Assembly (NCBI RefSeq): GCF_024169925.1
Contig: NZ_JALJXF010000001.1
Location: 1,618,001-1,682,000 of the forward strand
DNA: 64,000 bases
Source: Methylorubrum extorquens
Lineage (GTDB): Bacteria > Pseudomonadota > Alphaproteobacteria > Rhizobiales > Beijerinckiaceae
Direction of reading: 5' to 3'
Part shown: in pieces, positions 7,999-16,193 of the stretch
Position numbering within the stretch: position 1 is the first letter of the stretch
Layout: each line of letters begins with the position of its first letter
Notes under the pieces: generated by a model
Database searches by the model: none
What the model saw: the letters and a program-made list of their open reading frames with translations, nothing else
Told to the model about the DNA's origin: nothing
Position numbers and translations under genes: made by a program

Positions 7999-9282
7999 TC
8001 AGCGCGGGCGCCGCAGGGTTCGGCCGGTGACCTTCGCCTGCTTGCGGAACACGCCGACCAGCTCGACATGGGCCGACCACGCGAACTGATCCACCGGCGT
8101 GACCCGCTCCAAACGATAGCCGCCCGCGATCAGGGTCGCGGCGTCGCGGGCGAAGGTGCCGGGATCGCAGGCAACGCCGACGACGAGGGGCACCTTCGAT
8201 TCCGCGATCCGGCGCACCTGCGCCTCGGCTCCGGCACGGGGAGGGTCGAACACCACCGCGTCGAGCGCATCAAGTTCCGGCCCGAGCAACGGGCGGCGGA
8301 ACAGGTCGCGCGCCTCCGCCGTGATCCGGGCGTAACCGGCTCCGGCCCGGTAGGCGCGGATGAGGGCGGTGATCGCTGCCGCCTCGCCCTCGGCGGCGTG
8401 GACCTCGCGGGCGCCGGCCGCGAGCGTCAGGGCGAAGGGACCGCTGCCGCAGAACAGGTCGCCGACGCGCCGCACCTTGGCCTTGCCCTCGTCCATGGCC
8501 TCCAGCACCAGGGCGGTCAGGCTCGCCTCGCCGGCCTGCGTCGCCTGAAGGAAGCTGCCGGGCGAGGGCACGCGCCGGGCCGGCCCCTCGCCGACCGCGG
8601 GCGGGCGGCGCTCGACCACCACGTCGCCGTGGATCGACAGACGGGCGAGGTCGAGTTCGCCGGCAAGCCGGGTGAGGACGCCGCGGACGCCGTCGCTCAC
8701 CTGCCCGTGGCCGCGGATGTCGATGTCGAGGCCGGTCACGGTGGCGGTGGCGGCGATGTCGAGCGGCTTGCGGCCGTGCCCGAGCGGGGCGGCGAGCGCC
8801 TCCGCGACGGCCGGCGCCCGGTGCAGGCCCGGCACGGTGATCGGGCAATGGTCGATCGGCACCAGCGCGTGGCTGCGCGCGGCCATCAGCCCGGCCCGCG
8901 CCCGGCCCTCGATCTCACGCACGTGCAGGGTGATCCGCCGCCGGCCCTCTCCCTGCGCGTCGAGGAGCGGCATCAGCGTGGTCTCGATGCGCGCCTGCCC
9001 CAGTGCCCCGGCGACGATGCCGCGCTTCCACTCCGCGTAAGGGGCGGGGGCGAGGTGCTGCACGACGCAGCCGCCGCAGGCCGAGAAATACGGGCAGAAC
9101 GGCGCGATCCGCTCCGGCGACGCCTCCTCCACGGCGGTCAACGTGCCGATTCGGTCGCCGCGATGCACCCGCACGCGCTCGCCGGGCAGGGCGCCGGGCA
9201 CTGCCAGCCCGCCCTCCGTGAGGCCGTCGCCGCGGGCGCCGAGCCGGGCGATGGTCAGGGTCTCTTCGATCACGTCGGACAT
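7999..9282 (-). CDS. Class I SAM-dependent RNA methyltransferase (RlmD/TrmA family)
   Basis: The 427-residue protein has the RumA/RlmD plan: an N-terminal TRAM-like domain, an iron-sulfur Cys cluster (PFCPYFSACGGC near residues 63-72), then a Rossmann methyltransferase domain with DLFCGSGPFAL near residue 285, FDPPRAG near 355 and the catalytic VACDPGTFARD near 380. It should make 5-methyluridine in rRNA or tRNA; which base cannot be decided. Starts at 9282 or 9294 are both possible; the latter would overlap tlyA. It follows tlyA with a gap of four bases, so the two are almost certainly co-transcribed. Confidence 0.9.
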   Translation of the reverse strand: MSDVIEETLTIARLGARGDGLTEGGLAVPGALPGERVRVHRGDRIGTLTAVEEASPERIAPFCPYFSACGGCVVQHLAPAPYAEWKRGIVAGALGQARIETTLMPLLDAQGEGRRRITLHVREIEGRARAGLMAARSHALVPIDHCPITVPGLHRAPAVAEALAAPLGHGRKPLDIAATATVTGLDIDIRGHGQVSDGVRGVLTRLAGELDLARLSIHGDVVVERRPPAVGEGPARRVPSPGSFLQATQAGEASLTALVLEAMDEGKAKVRRVGDLFCGSGPFALTLAAGAREVHAAEGEAAAITALIRAYRAGAGYARITAEARDLFRRPLLGPELDALDAVVFDPPRAGAEAQVRRIAESKVPLVVGVACDPGTFARDAATLIAGGYRLERVTPVDQFAWSAHVELVGVFRKQAKVTGRTLRRPR

Positions 9283-9286
9283 AGGA

Positions 9287-10033
9287 TCAATCATGAGAGG
9301 AACGCCTCGCGGCGACCAGGAACTCGCGGTTGCCGTCGCCGCCCTCGATGGGGGAGGGGATCGGCCCCAACACGGTGAAGCCGAGGCCGACGAGTACGGC
9401 GCGCACGCCCTCGCAGACCTCGGCATGAATGTGCGGATCGCGCACGATGCCGCCGCGCCCGACCCGCTCGCGGCCGGCTTCGAATTGCGGCTTGATCAGC
9501 GCGGCGATCGCGGCCTCGTCGGCGAGCTGAGCGGCCACCGCCGGCAGAACCAGGCGCAGGCCGATGAAGCTCACGTCGATGGTGGCCAGCCGCGGCGCCG
9601 GCTGGATCGCGCCCGGCGGGAGGGCGCGGATGTCGGTGCCCTCCAGGCTCGTCACCCGCGGGTCGGCGCGGAGGGCGGCGTCGAGCTGGTCGCGGCCGAC
9701 ATCGACCGCGTGGACATGGGCGGCGCCGCGCCGCAGCAGCACGTCGGTGAAGCCGCCGGTCGAGGCGCCGACATCGAGGCAGGGAAGACCCGTCGGGTCG
9801 AGGCCGAAGGCGTCGAGCGCCGCGGCAAGCTTCAGGCCACCGCGGGAGACGTACGGGTGGGGGGCCGACGCCTCGATCCGGGCGTTGGCCTCGACCAGAT
9901 CCGAAGGGCGCGTGACGAGACGGCCGTCGGCGCTGACGAGACCGGCCTCGATTGCCGCCCGCGCCTGCGCCCGGCTGCGGAAATGCCCGCGCTCGACCAG
10001 GAACCGGTCGGCCCGCAGCCGCTCGCCCGTCAT
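9287..10033 (-). CDS. tlyA: TlyA family RNA methyltransferase / hemolysin-like
   Basis: The 248-residue protein starts with an S4 RNA-binding domain (RLRADRFLVERGHFRSRAQA) and continues into an FtsJ-like methyltransferase fold. SAM motif is CLDVGASTGGFTDVLL near residue 85, and later come TIDVSFIGLRLVLPA and LIKPQFEAGRE. Family members 2'-O-methylate 16S and/or 23S rRNA. The ATG at 10033 was chosen over longer options because a strong ggaaggga ribosome site lies just upstream and family proteins begin here. In related genomes it usually follows dxs directly; here sodC lies between. Confidence 0.93.
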   Translation of the reverse strand: MTGERLRADRFLVERGHFRSRAQARAAIEAGLVSADGRLVTRPSDLVEANARIEASAPHPYVSRGGLKLAAALDAFGLDPTGLPCLDVGASTGGFTDVLLRRGAAHVHAVDVGRDQLDAALRADPRVTSLEGTDIRALPPGAIQPAPRLATIDVSFIGLRLVLPAVAAQLADEAAIAALIKPQFEAGRERVGRGGIVRDPHIHAEVCEGVRAVLVGLGFTVLGPIPSPIEGGDGNREFLVAARRSSHD

Positions 10034-10377
10034 CGGTCTCCCTTCCGCAAACCGCTCCGCCGCGCCCGAGGCTCTCGTCCCGAATACCGGGTCCGGGACG
10101 AAGATTTCGGATTTCGATGTTGCATCGTTCTTTTCCAAAAGCCGGTGGCCGCCTTTCGGGACGATGCTCACGTGATCGAGACGGACCGGCCCGTCCCCTG
10201 TCGGAATGCGCCGCTTCGCGTTACCTACAGCATCGCGTGAGACGGCGCGTGCCGGCTCGTCCGAAAAGGGCGATGCGAAATCCGCTTTTGCCGGGTAGCC
10301 CGGATTGCGCACCGCCTCAAGCGGTGGCGGAATCCCGGGCGGAACCGCCGGGCCGCAGCAACGGAGTGAGTCAGTTC
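10034..10377. other. 344-base gap between divergent tlyA and sodC
   Basis: Apart from one diverged copy of the interspersed repeat at its tlyA end, no gene is recognised. It must hold both promoters, but I could not pick out convincing -35/-10 pairs. Confidence 0.6.
10075..10168 (+). repeat. Two-hairpin interspersed repeat, copy 4 (first half decayed)
   Basis: The right half (gcatcgttcttttcc...gccggtggccgcctttcgggacgatgct) is clear. The left palindrome is shortened to tcgtcccgaataccgggtccgggacga, which remains self-complementary. It sits about 40 bases upstream of the tlyA start, in its 5' region. Confidence 0.75.
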
Positions 10378-10998
10378 ATGAGAGATGCCATCATGCGAGG
10401 GGCCACGACGCCTGCCATCCGCCGTATACCGGTCGCCATCCCTTTGGCGGCGGCCCTGCTCGCAGGCCTTGCCGGGTCCGCCTTCGCGCAGGATGGCAAG
10501 GAGGCTCCGAGGGAGCCGGCCCCCGCCAAGACGGAGAGTGCCGGCGCGCCGCAGACCTACGAGAGCGCGATCACCAACGGCAAGGGTGACACCATCGGCA
10601 AGATCATGATCCGCGACGGGGCGAACTCCCTCGTCATGCGGTTATCGATTCAGGCCGGCGGCCTGCCTCCGGGCTGGCACGGCATCCATTTCCACGCCGT
10701 CGGCGACTGCTCGGACACGGAGAAGTTCGAGAAGTCGAAGGCCCACGTGAACCACGACCAGAGCAAGCACGGCCTGCTCAACCCCGACGGCCCGGACGAG
10801 GGCGACCTTCCCAACGTCTTCGCCAACGCCGACGGCTCGGTGAACGCGGAAGTGTCGAGCGAAACCCCGCTGACCGGCGAGGGCGGCCTGCGCGACGGCG
10901 ACGGCTCAGCGCTGATTATCCACGCCAACGAGGACGACCACACGAGCCAGCCCATCGGCGGCGCGGGCTCGCGCATCGGCTGCGCGGTCATCAAGTAA
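10378..10998 (+). CDS. sodC: Periplasmic Cu-Zn superoxide dismutase family protein
   Basis: The 206-residue precursor has a signal peptide (IPLAAALLAGLAGSAFAQ) and a Cu-Zn SOD domain. Copper ligands are seen in HGIHFHAVGDC, AHVNHDQ and IIHANEDDH. The disulphide Cys pair (GDC, IGC) and active-site Arg (SRIGC) are present. Zinc-site residues include KHG and the Asp of GDLPN. The position normally His just before (xHxGDLPN) reads GPDEGDLPN, so one zinc ligand appears replaced by Asp. A second ATG at 10393 is an alternative start. It is transcribed opposite to dxs and tlyA and probably removes periplasmic superoxide. Confidence 0.9.
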   Translation: MRDAIMRGATTPAIRRIPVAIPLAAALLAGLAGSAFAQDGKEAPREPAPAKTESAGAPQTYESAITNGKGDTIGKIMIRDGANSLVMRLSIQAGGLPPGWHGIHFHAVGDCSDTEKFEKSKAHVNHDQSKHGLLNPDGPDEGDLPNVFANADGSVNAEVSSETPLTGEGGLRDGDGSALIIHANEDDHTSQPIGGAGSRIGCAVIK

Positions 10999-11008
10999 CA
11001 CGCCTCTT

Positions 11009-11032
11009 GCCCTCCCCCTGCGGGGGGAGGGC
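11009..11032. terminator. Bidirectional hairpin between sodC and dxs
   Basis: Perfect 10-bp arms gccctccccc and gggggagggc flank a tgcg loop, 11 bases after the sodC stop and 12 before the dxs stop. The symmetrical position suggests shared termination; a T-tract is lacking. Confidence 0.65.
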
Positions 11033-11043
11033 GTTGTCGGACG

Positions 11044-13020
11044 TTACCGCTTCAGGCTCACCACGCTGCCCTCGCGCTGCGCCGCCTTCTCGGGCAGTGC
11101 GGCGCGGACGGCTTTGAGGATGCCGTCGGCGTCGAGACCGGCCTCGGCGTACATCTTCTCCGGCTTGTCGTGGTCCTGGTAGCTGTCCGGCAGCGTCAGC
11201 GTGCGGACCCGGACGCGGCCCGTGTCGAGCACGCCGCGCTCGGCCAGCAGGTGCAGCACCATCGCCCCGAAGCCACCGACCGAGCCTTCCTCCACCGTCA
11301 CCAGAACCTCGTGGCTCATCGCCAGATCGACGATCAGCTCCGCGTCCAGCGGTTTGGCAAAGCGCGCATCCGCCACCGTCGCCACGACACCCTCGGCCTC
11401 CAGCGCGTCGGCCGCCTTCAAGGCCTCCGACAGGCGCGTGCCGAGCGAGAGAAGCGCCACCCGCGCCCCTTCCGGACGCCGCACCACACGGCCCCGGCCG
11501 ATCGCCAGCGGCTCGCCCTTCTCCGGCAGCTCGATGCCGACACCCTCGCCGCGCGGGTAGCGCAGTGCGATCGGGCCCGAATCATGCGCGTGGCAGGTCG
11601 CCACCATGTGCACCAGTTCCGCCTCGTCGGCGGCCGCCATCACCGTCATGTTCGGCAGGCAGCAGAGATAGGCCAGATCGAACGCGCCCGCATGCGTCGC
11701 GCCGTCGGCACCCACCAGACCAGCCCGGTCGAGGCAGAACCGCACCGGAAGGTTCTGCAGCGCCACATCGTGCACGACCTGATCGTAGGCCCGCTGCAGG
11801 AAGGTCGAGTAGATCGCCACGAACGGCTTGTAGCCTTCCGTCGCCAGACCGCCGGCAAACGTCACCGCGTGCTGCTCGGCGATGCCGACGTCGAAGGTCC
11901 GGTCGGGATGCGCCTTGCCGAACAGGTCGATGCCGGTGCCGCCGGGCATGGCGGCGGTGATCGCCACCACCTTCGGGTCGGCGTCGGCCGCCTTGATCAG
12001 GCTCTCGCCGAACACCCTTGTATAGGCCGGGGCGTTGGCCTTGGCCTTGGCCTGCACGCCCGAGACCACGTCGAACTTGACCACGCCGTGGTAGCGGTCG
12101 GCGCTGGCCTCCGCGGGCGCGTAGCCCTTGCCCTTCTGGGTGACGACGTGGAGCAGGATCGGGCCCTGGTCCGAGTCGCGCACGTTCTTCAGGACGGGGA
12201 GCAGGTGGTCGAGGTTGTGCCCGTCCACGGGGCCGACATAGTGGAAGCCCATCTCCTCGAACATCGTGCCGCCGCCGACGATCAGCGAGCGGGCATACTC
12301 TTCCGCTGCCGCCGCGCGCTGGTAGAGCGCCTTCGGCAGCAGCTTGCCGAGCTGCTTGGCGGTCTCGCGGAGCGAGCGGTAGGTGCCGCCCGAGGCCAGC
12401 CGCGCGAGGTAGGCCGACATCGCGCCGACGGGGGGCGCGATCGACATGTCGTTGTCGTTGAGGATGACGATCAGGCGCGAGTGCAGCGCGCCGGCATTGT
12501 TCATGGCCTCGTAGGCCATGCCCGCCGACATCGAGCCGTCGCCGATCACCGCGATCATGTTGCGGCGCCTCAGAGCCGGGCCGCCCGCAGCCTTGGCGTC
12601 CGCCTCGTTGAGGTCGCGCGCCACGGCCATGCCGAGCGCGGCGGAGATCGAGGTGGAGGAATGCGCCGCGCCGAAGGGGTCGTACTCGCTCTCCGAACGC
12701 TTGGTGAAGCCGGACAGGCCGCCACCCTGGCGAAGCGTGCGGATGCGGTCGCGGCGGCCGGTGAGGATCTTGTGCGGGTAGCACTGGTGGCCGACGTCCC
12801 AGACGATGCGGTCGTCGGGGGTGTCAAAGACGTGGTGGAGCGCCACCGTCAGCTCGACCACGCCCAGCCCCGAGCCGAGATGGCCACCGGTGATCGACAC
12901 GGCGTCGATCATCTCGGCGCGCACCGCGTCGGCCACCCGCCGAAGCTCGCTCTCCGGCAGAAGCCGGAGACGATCCGGCGTCTCAAGACCCTCAAGGATC
13001 GTCGTGTCCGCTAGTGCCAC
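11044..13020 (-). CDS. dxs: 1-deoxy-D-xylulose-5-phosphate synthase
   Basis: The 658-residue enzyme condenses pyruvate and glyceraldehyde-3-phosphate, the first step of the MEP isoprenoid pathway. Evidence: the N-terminal [17 protein letters not shown] block, the thiamine diphosphate motif [36 protein letters not shown] (catalytic Glu) and the transketolase C-terminal domain. The GTG at 13020 is preferred ([12 protein letters not shown]) because gagg lies eight bases upstream; a TTG at 13059 would add 13 residues. It follows xseB on the same strand after an 89-base gap that contains a small palindrome. Confidence 0.96.
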   Translation of the reverse strand: MALADTTILEGLETPDRLRLLPESELRRVADAVRAEMIDAVSITGGHLGSGLGVVELTVALHHVFDTPDDRIVWDVGHQCYPHKILTGRRDRIRTLRQGGGLSGFTKRSESEYDPFGAAHSSTSISAALGMAVARDLNEADAKAAGGPALRRRNMIAVIGDGSMSAGMAYEAMNNAGALHSRLIVILNDNDMSIAPPVGAMSAYLARLASGGTYRSLRETAKQLGKLLPKALYQRAAAAEEYARSLIVGGGTMFEEMGFHYVGPVDGHNLDHLLPVLKNVRDSDQGPILLHVVTQKGKGYAPAEASADRYHGVVKFDVVSGVQAKAKANAPAYTRVFGESLIKAADADPKVVAITAAMPGGTGIDLFGKAHPDRTFDVGIAEQHAVTFAGGLATEGYKPFVAIYSTFLQRAYDQVVHDVALQNLPVRFCLDRAGLVGADGATHAGAFDLAYLCCLPNMTVMAAADEAELVHMVATCHAHDSGPIALRYPRGEGVGIELPEKGEPLAIGRGRVVRRPEGARVALLSLGTRLSEALKAADALEAEGVVATVADARFAKPLDAELIVDLAMSHEVLVTVEEGSVGGFGAMVLHLLAERGVLDTGRVRVRTLTLPDSYQDHDKPEKMYAEAGLDADGILKAVRAALPEKAAQREGSVVSLKR

Positions 13021-13052
13021 CGGACCAGCCTCATGCCCGAAGTAAGGAACGG

Positions 13053-13070
13053 CGCGCAAACCTTTGCGCG
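13053..13070. promoter_or_regulatory. Palindrome between xseB and dxs
   Basis: Perfect 8-bp arms cgcgcaaa and tttgcgcg around cc lie 33 bases upstream of the dxs start and downstream of xseB. It could be an operator, an attenuating hairpin or a weak terminator. Nothing else supports one role over another. Confidence 0.4.
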
Positions 13071-13109
13071 CGATGAGTTTTGTCGTGATCGAAACCGCAC
13101 CCGCGACGC

Positions 13110-13376
13110 CTACTCGACGTCGAGCGGCGCGGTGCCGGCGGCCCGGCTATCCGGCCCGATGGCGATCTTCTGGATGCGGGCCTCGGCCCGCTTCAGCAGG
13201 GTCTCGCAGTGACGCTTGAGCGCCTCGCCGCGCTCGTAGATCGCCACCGACTCGTCGAGGGGCACGTCGCCGCGCTCCAGCCGACGCACGATCTCCTCGA
13301 GCTGCTCCAGCGCCCGCTCGAACGGCAGATCGTCCGGCGCCGCTGCGGCAGATGCCTCGGGTTTAAGATCGTTCAT
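13110..13376 (-). CDS. xseB: Exodeoxyribonuclease VII small subunit
   Basis: The 88-residue protein contains the XseB signature: [20 protein letters not shown] followed by [24 protein letters not shown]. It partners XseA to degrade single-stranded DNA. The start at 13376 is chosen by family length and by an aaaggga site upstream; the frame extends 29 codons further without support. xseA is not in this window. Lying just before dxs is the common order in Hyphomicrobiales. Confidence 0.95.
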   Translation of the reverse strand: MNDLKPEASAAAAPDDLPFERALEQLEEIVRRLERGDVPLDESVAIYERGEALKRHCETLLKRAEARIQKIAIGPDSRAAGTAPLDVE

Positions 13377-13475
13377 CCCGGATTCCCTTTGGGGCGGGTT
13401 ATGACGGGCGACGTGCGGTCGCACAAGCCCGGGTCGATTGCGTGCGACCGATCTGCGCCCCACGCGGCATGCCCG

Positions 13476-13988
13476 TCACGTCAAGGTGAGGTGGAACGGC
13501 GTGCCCTCGAAGGCCTCGGCGCCGCGCCCGATCCCGGCAATGGCCGCGATCATCCGCCCCTCGCGCCCGAGCAGGCGGTCGGCGATCTCCACGAACAGGC
13601 GGTTCGGCGTGGCGCTCGGCGCGAGACGCCGCAGGTCTTGCGCGAGATCGGCCTCGTCCCGATCCGGCCGCAGGGCGCAGGCCGTAGCGAAGGCCGCCGC
13701 GGTGGAGCGGCTGATCCCGGCATAGCAGTGGATCACCATCGGGTTTTCGCGGGGCCAGGCGGCGACGAAATCGAGGACGCTGCGCACATGCGCCTCACCC
13801 GGCGGCAGATGGCCCTCCATCGGCACGACGATGTCGCTGAAGCCCACACGCAGATGGTGCTCCGGACGGATCGCGGCCGGACGCACCACCGCACTGCCGA
13901 GCGTGGCCAGGGTCACGAGATGGCTCGCGCCGCTGGCCGCGACGGTCTCCCGAAGGCGCGAGAGGGGGCAGACGTGGATGACGGGCAT
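13476..13988 (-). CDS. Tyrosine phosphatase-like protein (CX5R motif)
   Basis: The 170-residue protein carries the phosphatase loop VIHCYAGISRSTAAAF near residue 85, matching HCX5R(S/T), and begins with MPVIHVCPLSRL, a form seen in a conserved alphaproteobacterial family annotated as tyrosine protein phosphatase. An Asp upstream of the loop (FSDIVVP) may serve as general acid. It is the last gene of the ygfZ-tag-HD operon, 13 bases after the HD gene stop. The substrate (phosphotyrosine or otherwise) is unknown. Confidence 0.8.
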   Translation of the reverse strand: MPVIHVCPLSRLRETVAASGASHLVTLATLGSAVVRPAAIRPEHHLRVGFSDIVVPMEGHLPPGEAHVRSVLDFVAAWPRENPMVIHCYAGISRSTAAAFATACALRPDRDEADLAQDLRRLAPSATPNRLFVEIADRLLGREGRMIAAIAGIGRGAEAFEGTPFHLTLT

Positions 13989-14001
13989 TCTCTTCTGGGT
14001 C

Positions 14002-14616
14002 TCACGCTCCGCGCTGAAGTGCCGCGAAGCGGTCGAGATAGCACGCCTCCGCCTCCGCCGTCGGCCATCCGGCGACCAGCCGCTCGATTTCGGCGTGACA
14101 CGCGTCCGGCAGAACCGGGGGGCGCCCGAAGATCGCGTCGGCCTCCGCGCTCGAGAAGCCGGCCAGCCGGGTCGCCTCGATCGCCGCGGCGATGCGGTCG
14201 GCGCGCTTGACCAAACGCGAGAGCGCCGGGGAGGGCGCGGCGAGCCCGAAGCGCTGGCGGATCGCCGCGAGTAGGCGCCGCTCGACGCTGCGATAGGCGT
14301 CGCCGATGGCGTTCTTCAGCGGCGAGATGATGTCGCCGATGACGTATTCCGGCGCGTCGTGCAGCAGCAATTCGAGCCGCTCCGGGGCGCCGATCCGCGG
14401 ATCGAGGGCGCCGCCGATCGCCTCCACCAGCAGCGAGTGCTGCGCCACGGAGAAGACGTGCGGCCCCGCCGTCTGCCCGTTCCAGCGGGCGACGCGGGCG
14501 AGACCGTGGGCGATGTCAGTGATCTCGACATCGAGCGGCGAAGGGTCGAGCAGGTCGAGCCGCCGGCCCGACAGCATCCGCTGCCACGCCCGCGCCGGTT
14601 TCTTCGGGGCACTCAC
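14002..14616 (-). CDS. HD-domain phosphohydrolase (YfbR-like)
   Basis: The 204-residue protein has the HD metal-binding pattern: SVAQHSLLV near residue 58 and LLLHDAPEYVIGD near residue 85, with a later Asp in KRADRIAAAIEA. It resembles COG1896/YfbR-like 5'-nucleotidases acting on deoxynucleoside monophosphates. The start is GTG at 14616, giving a four-base GTGA overlap with tag; the frame runs open further upstream across tag but has no coding likeness there. The deoxynucleotidase role is inferred from family resemblance only. Confidence 0.82.
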   Translation of the reverse strand: MSAPKKPARAWQRMLSGRRLDLLDPSPLDVEITDIAHGLARVARWNGQTAGPHVFSVAQHSLLVEAIGGALDPRIGAPERLELLLHDAPEYVIGDIISPLKNAIGDAYRSVERRLLAAIRQRFGLAAPSPALSRLVKRADRIAAAIEATRLAGFSSAEADAIFGRPPVLPDACHAEIERLVAGWPTAEAEACYLDRFAALQRGA

Positions 14617-15239
14617 GGATGGCGGCCCTCGCCCAAGGCGGCGCAGGGCGCGTGGCGGTGGCAGCCGGTGAGATGGTCGTTGACCATGCCGACCGCCTGC
14701 ATGAAGGCGTGGACGATGGTGGGGCCGCAGAAGGTGAAACCCTTCACTTTCAACGCCTTGCCCATGCTTCGTGACACATCGGTTTCGGTGGCGATCGCGG
14801 CGCGGGTGGCCGCGTTGGTCTGGATCGGCCGGCCGTCGCAGAAATCCCAGAGGAAGGGCGAGAAGCCGGGACCTCCCTCCTCGATGGCGAGCCACGCCCG
14901 CGCACCGTTGATCGCGCCGCGGATCTTGGCGCGGTTGCGGATGATGCCGGTGTCGCCCATCAGCCGCTCGACATCGGCGTCCGTGAAGCGGGCAACCCGC
15001 TCCGGCTCGAACCCTTCGAAGGCCCGGCGAAAGCCCTCGCGGCGGCGCAGAATGGTGATCCACGACAGGCCCGCCTGAAACCCGTCGAGAATCAGCTTCT
15101 CGTAGAGGGCGCGGGAATCGAACTCGGGCACACCCCACTCGGTGTCGTGATAGGCGACGTAGAGCGGATCGGTCCCCGGCCACCAGCAGCGCGGGCAACC
15201 GTCGGGATGAAGGATGAGGCCGGAGGCATCCGCGCTCAT
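14613..15239 (-). CDS. tag: DNA-3-methyladenine glycosylase I
   Basis: The 208-residue protein is Tag: PRCWWPGTDPLYVAYHDTEWG at the N-terminus, LSWITILRRREGFRRAF near residue 65, GIIRNRAKIRGAINGA near 100, and a C-terminal VKGFTFCGPTIVHAFMQAVGMVNDH. The zinc-snap residues (Cys near the start, two His and a Cys near the end) are visible. It excises 3-methyladenine from alkylated DNA. It overlaps ygfZ by ATGA and the HD gene by GTGA. Ada, the other alkylation-repair gene here, is 12 kb away and separately transcribed. Confidence 0.95.
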   Translation of the reverse strand: MSADASGLILHPDGCPRCWWPGTDPLYVAYHDTEWGVPEFDSRALYEKLILDGFQAGLSWITILRRREGFRRAFEGFEPERVARFTDADVERLMGDTGIIRNRAKIRGAINGARAWLAIEEGGPGFSPFLWDFCDGRPIQTNAATRAAIATETDVSRSMGKALKVKGFTFCGPTIVHAFMQAVGMVNDHLTGCHRHAPCAALGEGRHP

Positions 15240-16090
15240 CCGGCCACGGCCGTGTCGGTGGGGAAGGCGAAGCTGGCGAAATCGGGCTTGCCCAGGGCCG
15301 CGATCGTGCCGCCCGCCCGCACCGGCTCGCCGACGGCGAGCGCGTCGCCGAGGCGGTCGAGGCGGATCGTGGCGAGCCCCCGCTCGCCCGCCGCGCTGCC
15401 CGTGACGCCGAGGCTGCGCGCGCCGGCCGTCACCTCCGTGCCGGGCTCCGGCGCTGGGCCGTCGCGGTAGACGATGGGCAGGATGCGGGTGCGGGCGGTG
15501 CCGCGGTGCTGCATCCGCGAGACTACCTCCTGCCCGACATAGCAGCCCTTCTTGAAGTCCACGCCGCCGAGCTGGTCCATCAGCGCCTCGTGCGGGAAGG
15601 CATCGCTGAAGGCGAAGTCGCGCCCGCCCTCCGGCACGCCGAGGCCGATGCGGTGGGTGTGGTAATCAGCCTCCGTCGCATCCGCCGAGAAAGCGCCCTC
15701 TGCGAAATACAGTCGCTCGCCCAGCGCGGGCAGGCGTCCGTCGCGCACCCGCACCGTTTCGGCCGCGGTCTCGGACCCACCCCAGGCGGCGGCCACGCCG
15801 AGCGTGGGCTCGGCGGCCACGCTCACCTTGGCGCGCAGGCGGTAGAGCCCGAGGCGCTTGACGAGGTCGGCGACGCGCTCGGCCGTCGCATCGAGCCGGA
15901 AGCCATCGCGTGTGCGGGACACCAAAAAATCGAACTGGATCTTGCCCTGGGGCGTCAGCAGCGCGCCGAGCCGCGCTTCGCCCTCGGGCAGCGTCTCGAC
16001 GTTGCAGGTGAGGATGCCTTGCAGGAAGGGGAGCGCGTCCGGGCCGGACACGGCAACGACGGCACGGTCCGGCAGCAGGGCGATCGGCAT
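15236..16090 (-). CDS. ygfZ: Folate-binding YgfZ / IBA57-type iron-sulfur assembly protein
   Basis: The 284-residue protein has the YgfZ signature: GGVDFKKGCYVGQEVVSRMQ near residue 180 containing the conserved KGCxxGQE Cys. N-terminal FLQGILTCNVETLPEG and LLTPQGKIQFDF are typical. Family members bind tetrahydrofolate and help certain Fe-S enzymes. It is the first gene of a tightly overlapping operon (ygfZ, tag, HD hydrolase, phosphatase), and divergent from the dihydroorotase-like gene. Confidence 0.92.
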   Translation of the reverse strand: MPIALLPDRAVVAVSGPDALPFLQGILTCNVETLPEGEARLGALLTPQGKIQFDFLVSRTRDGFRLDATAERVADLVKRLGLYRLRAKVSVAAEPTLGVAAAWGGSETAAETVRVRDGRLPALGERLYFAEGAFSADATEADYHTHRIGLGVPEGGRDFAFSDAFPHEALMDQLGGVDFKKGCYVGQEVVSRMQHRGTARTRILPIVYRDGPAPEPGTEVTAGARSLGVTGSAAGERGLATIRLDRLGDALAVGEPVRAGGTIAALGKPDFASFAFPTDTAVAG

Positions 16091-16193
16091 GGCATCTCCT
16101 CGGATCAGGACGGCGGCGTTGCACGCGTGGGACGCCTGACATAAGCCGCCGCTATCCGCGTCTCAATCGCGACGAACGAACCGGGAGAGCCCG

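Noticed and set aside
11170..13014. Long plus-strand frame opposite dxs
   Set aside because: Composition is His/Arg/Gln-rich and without motifs, the mirror of dxs codons.
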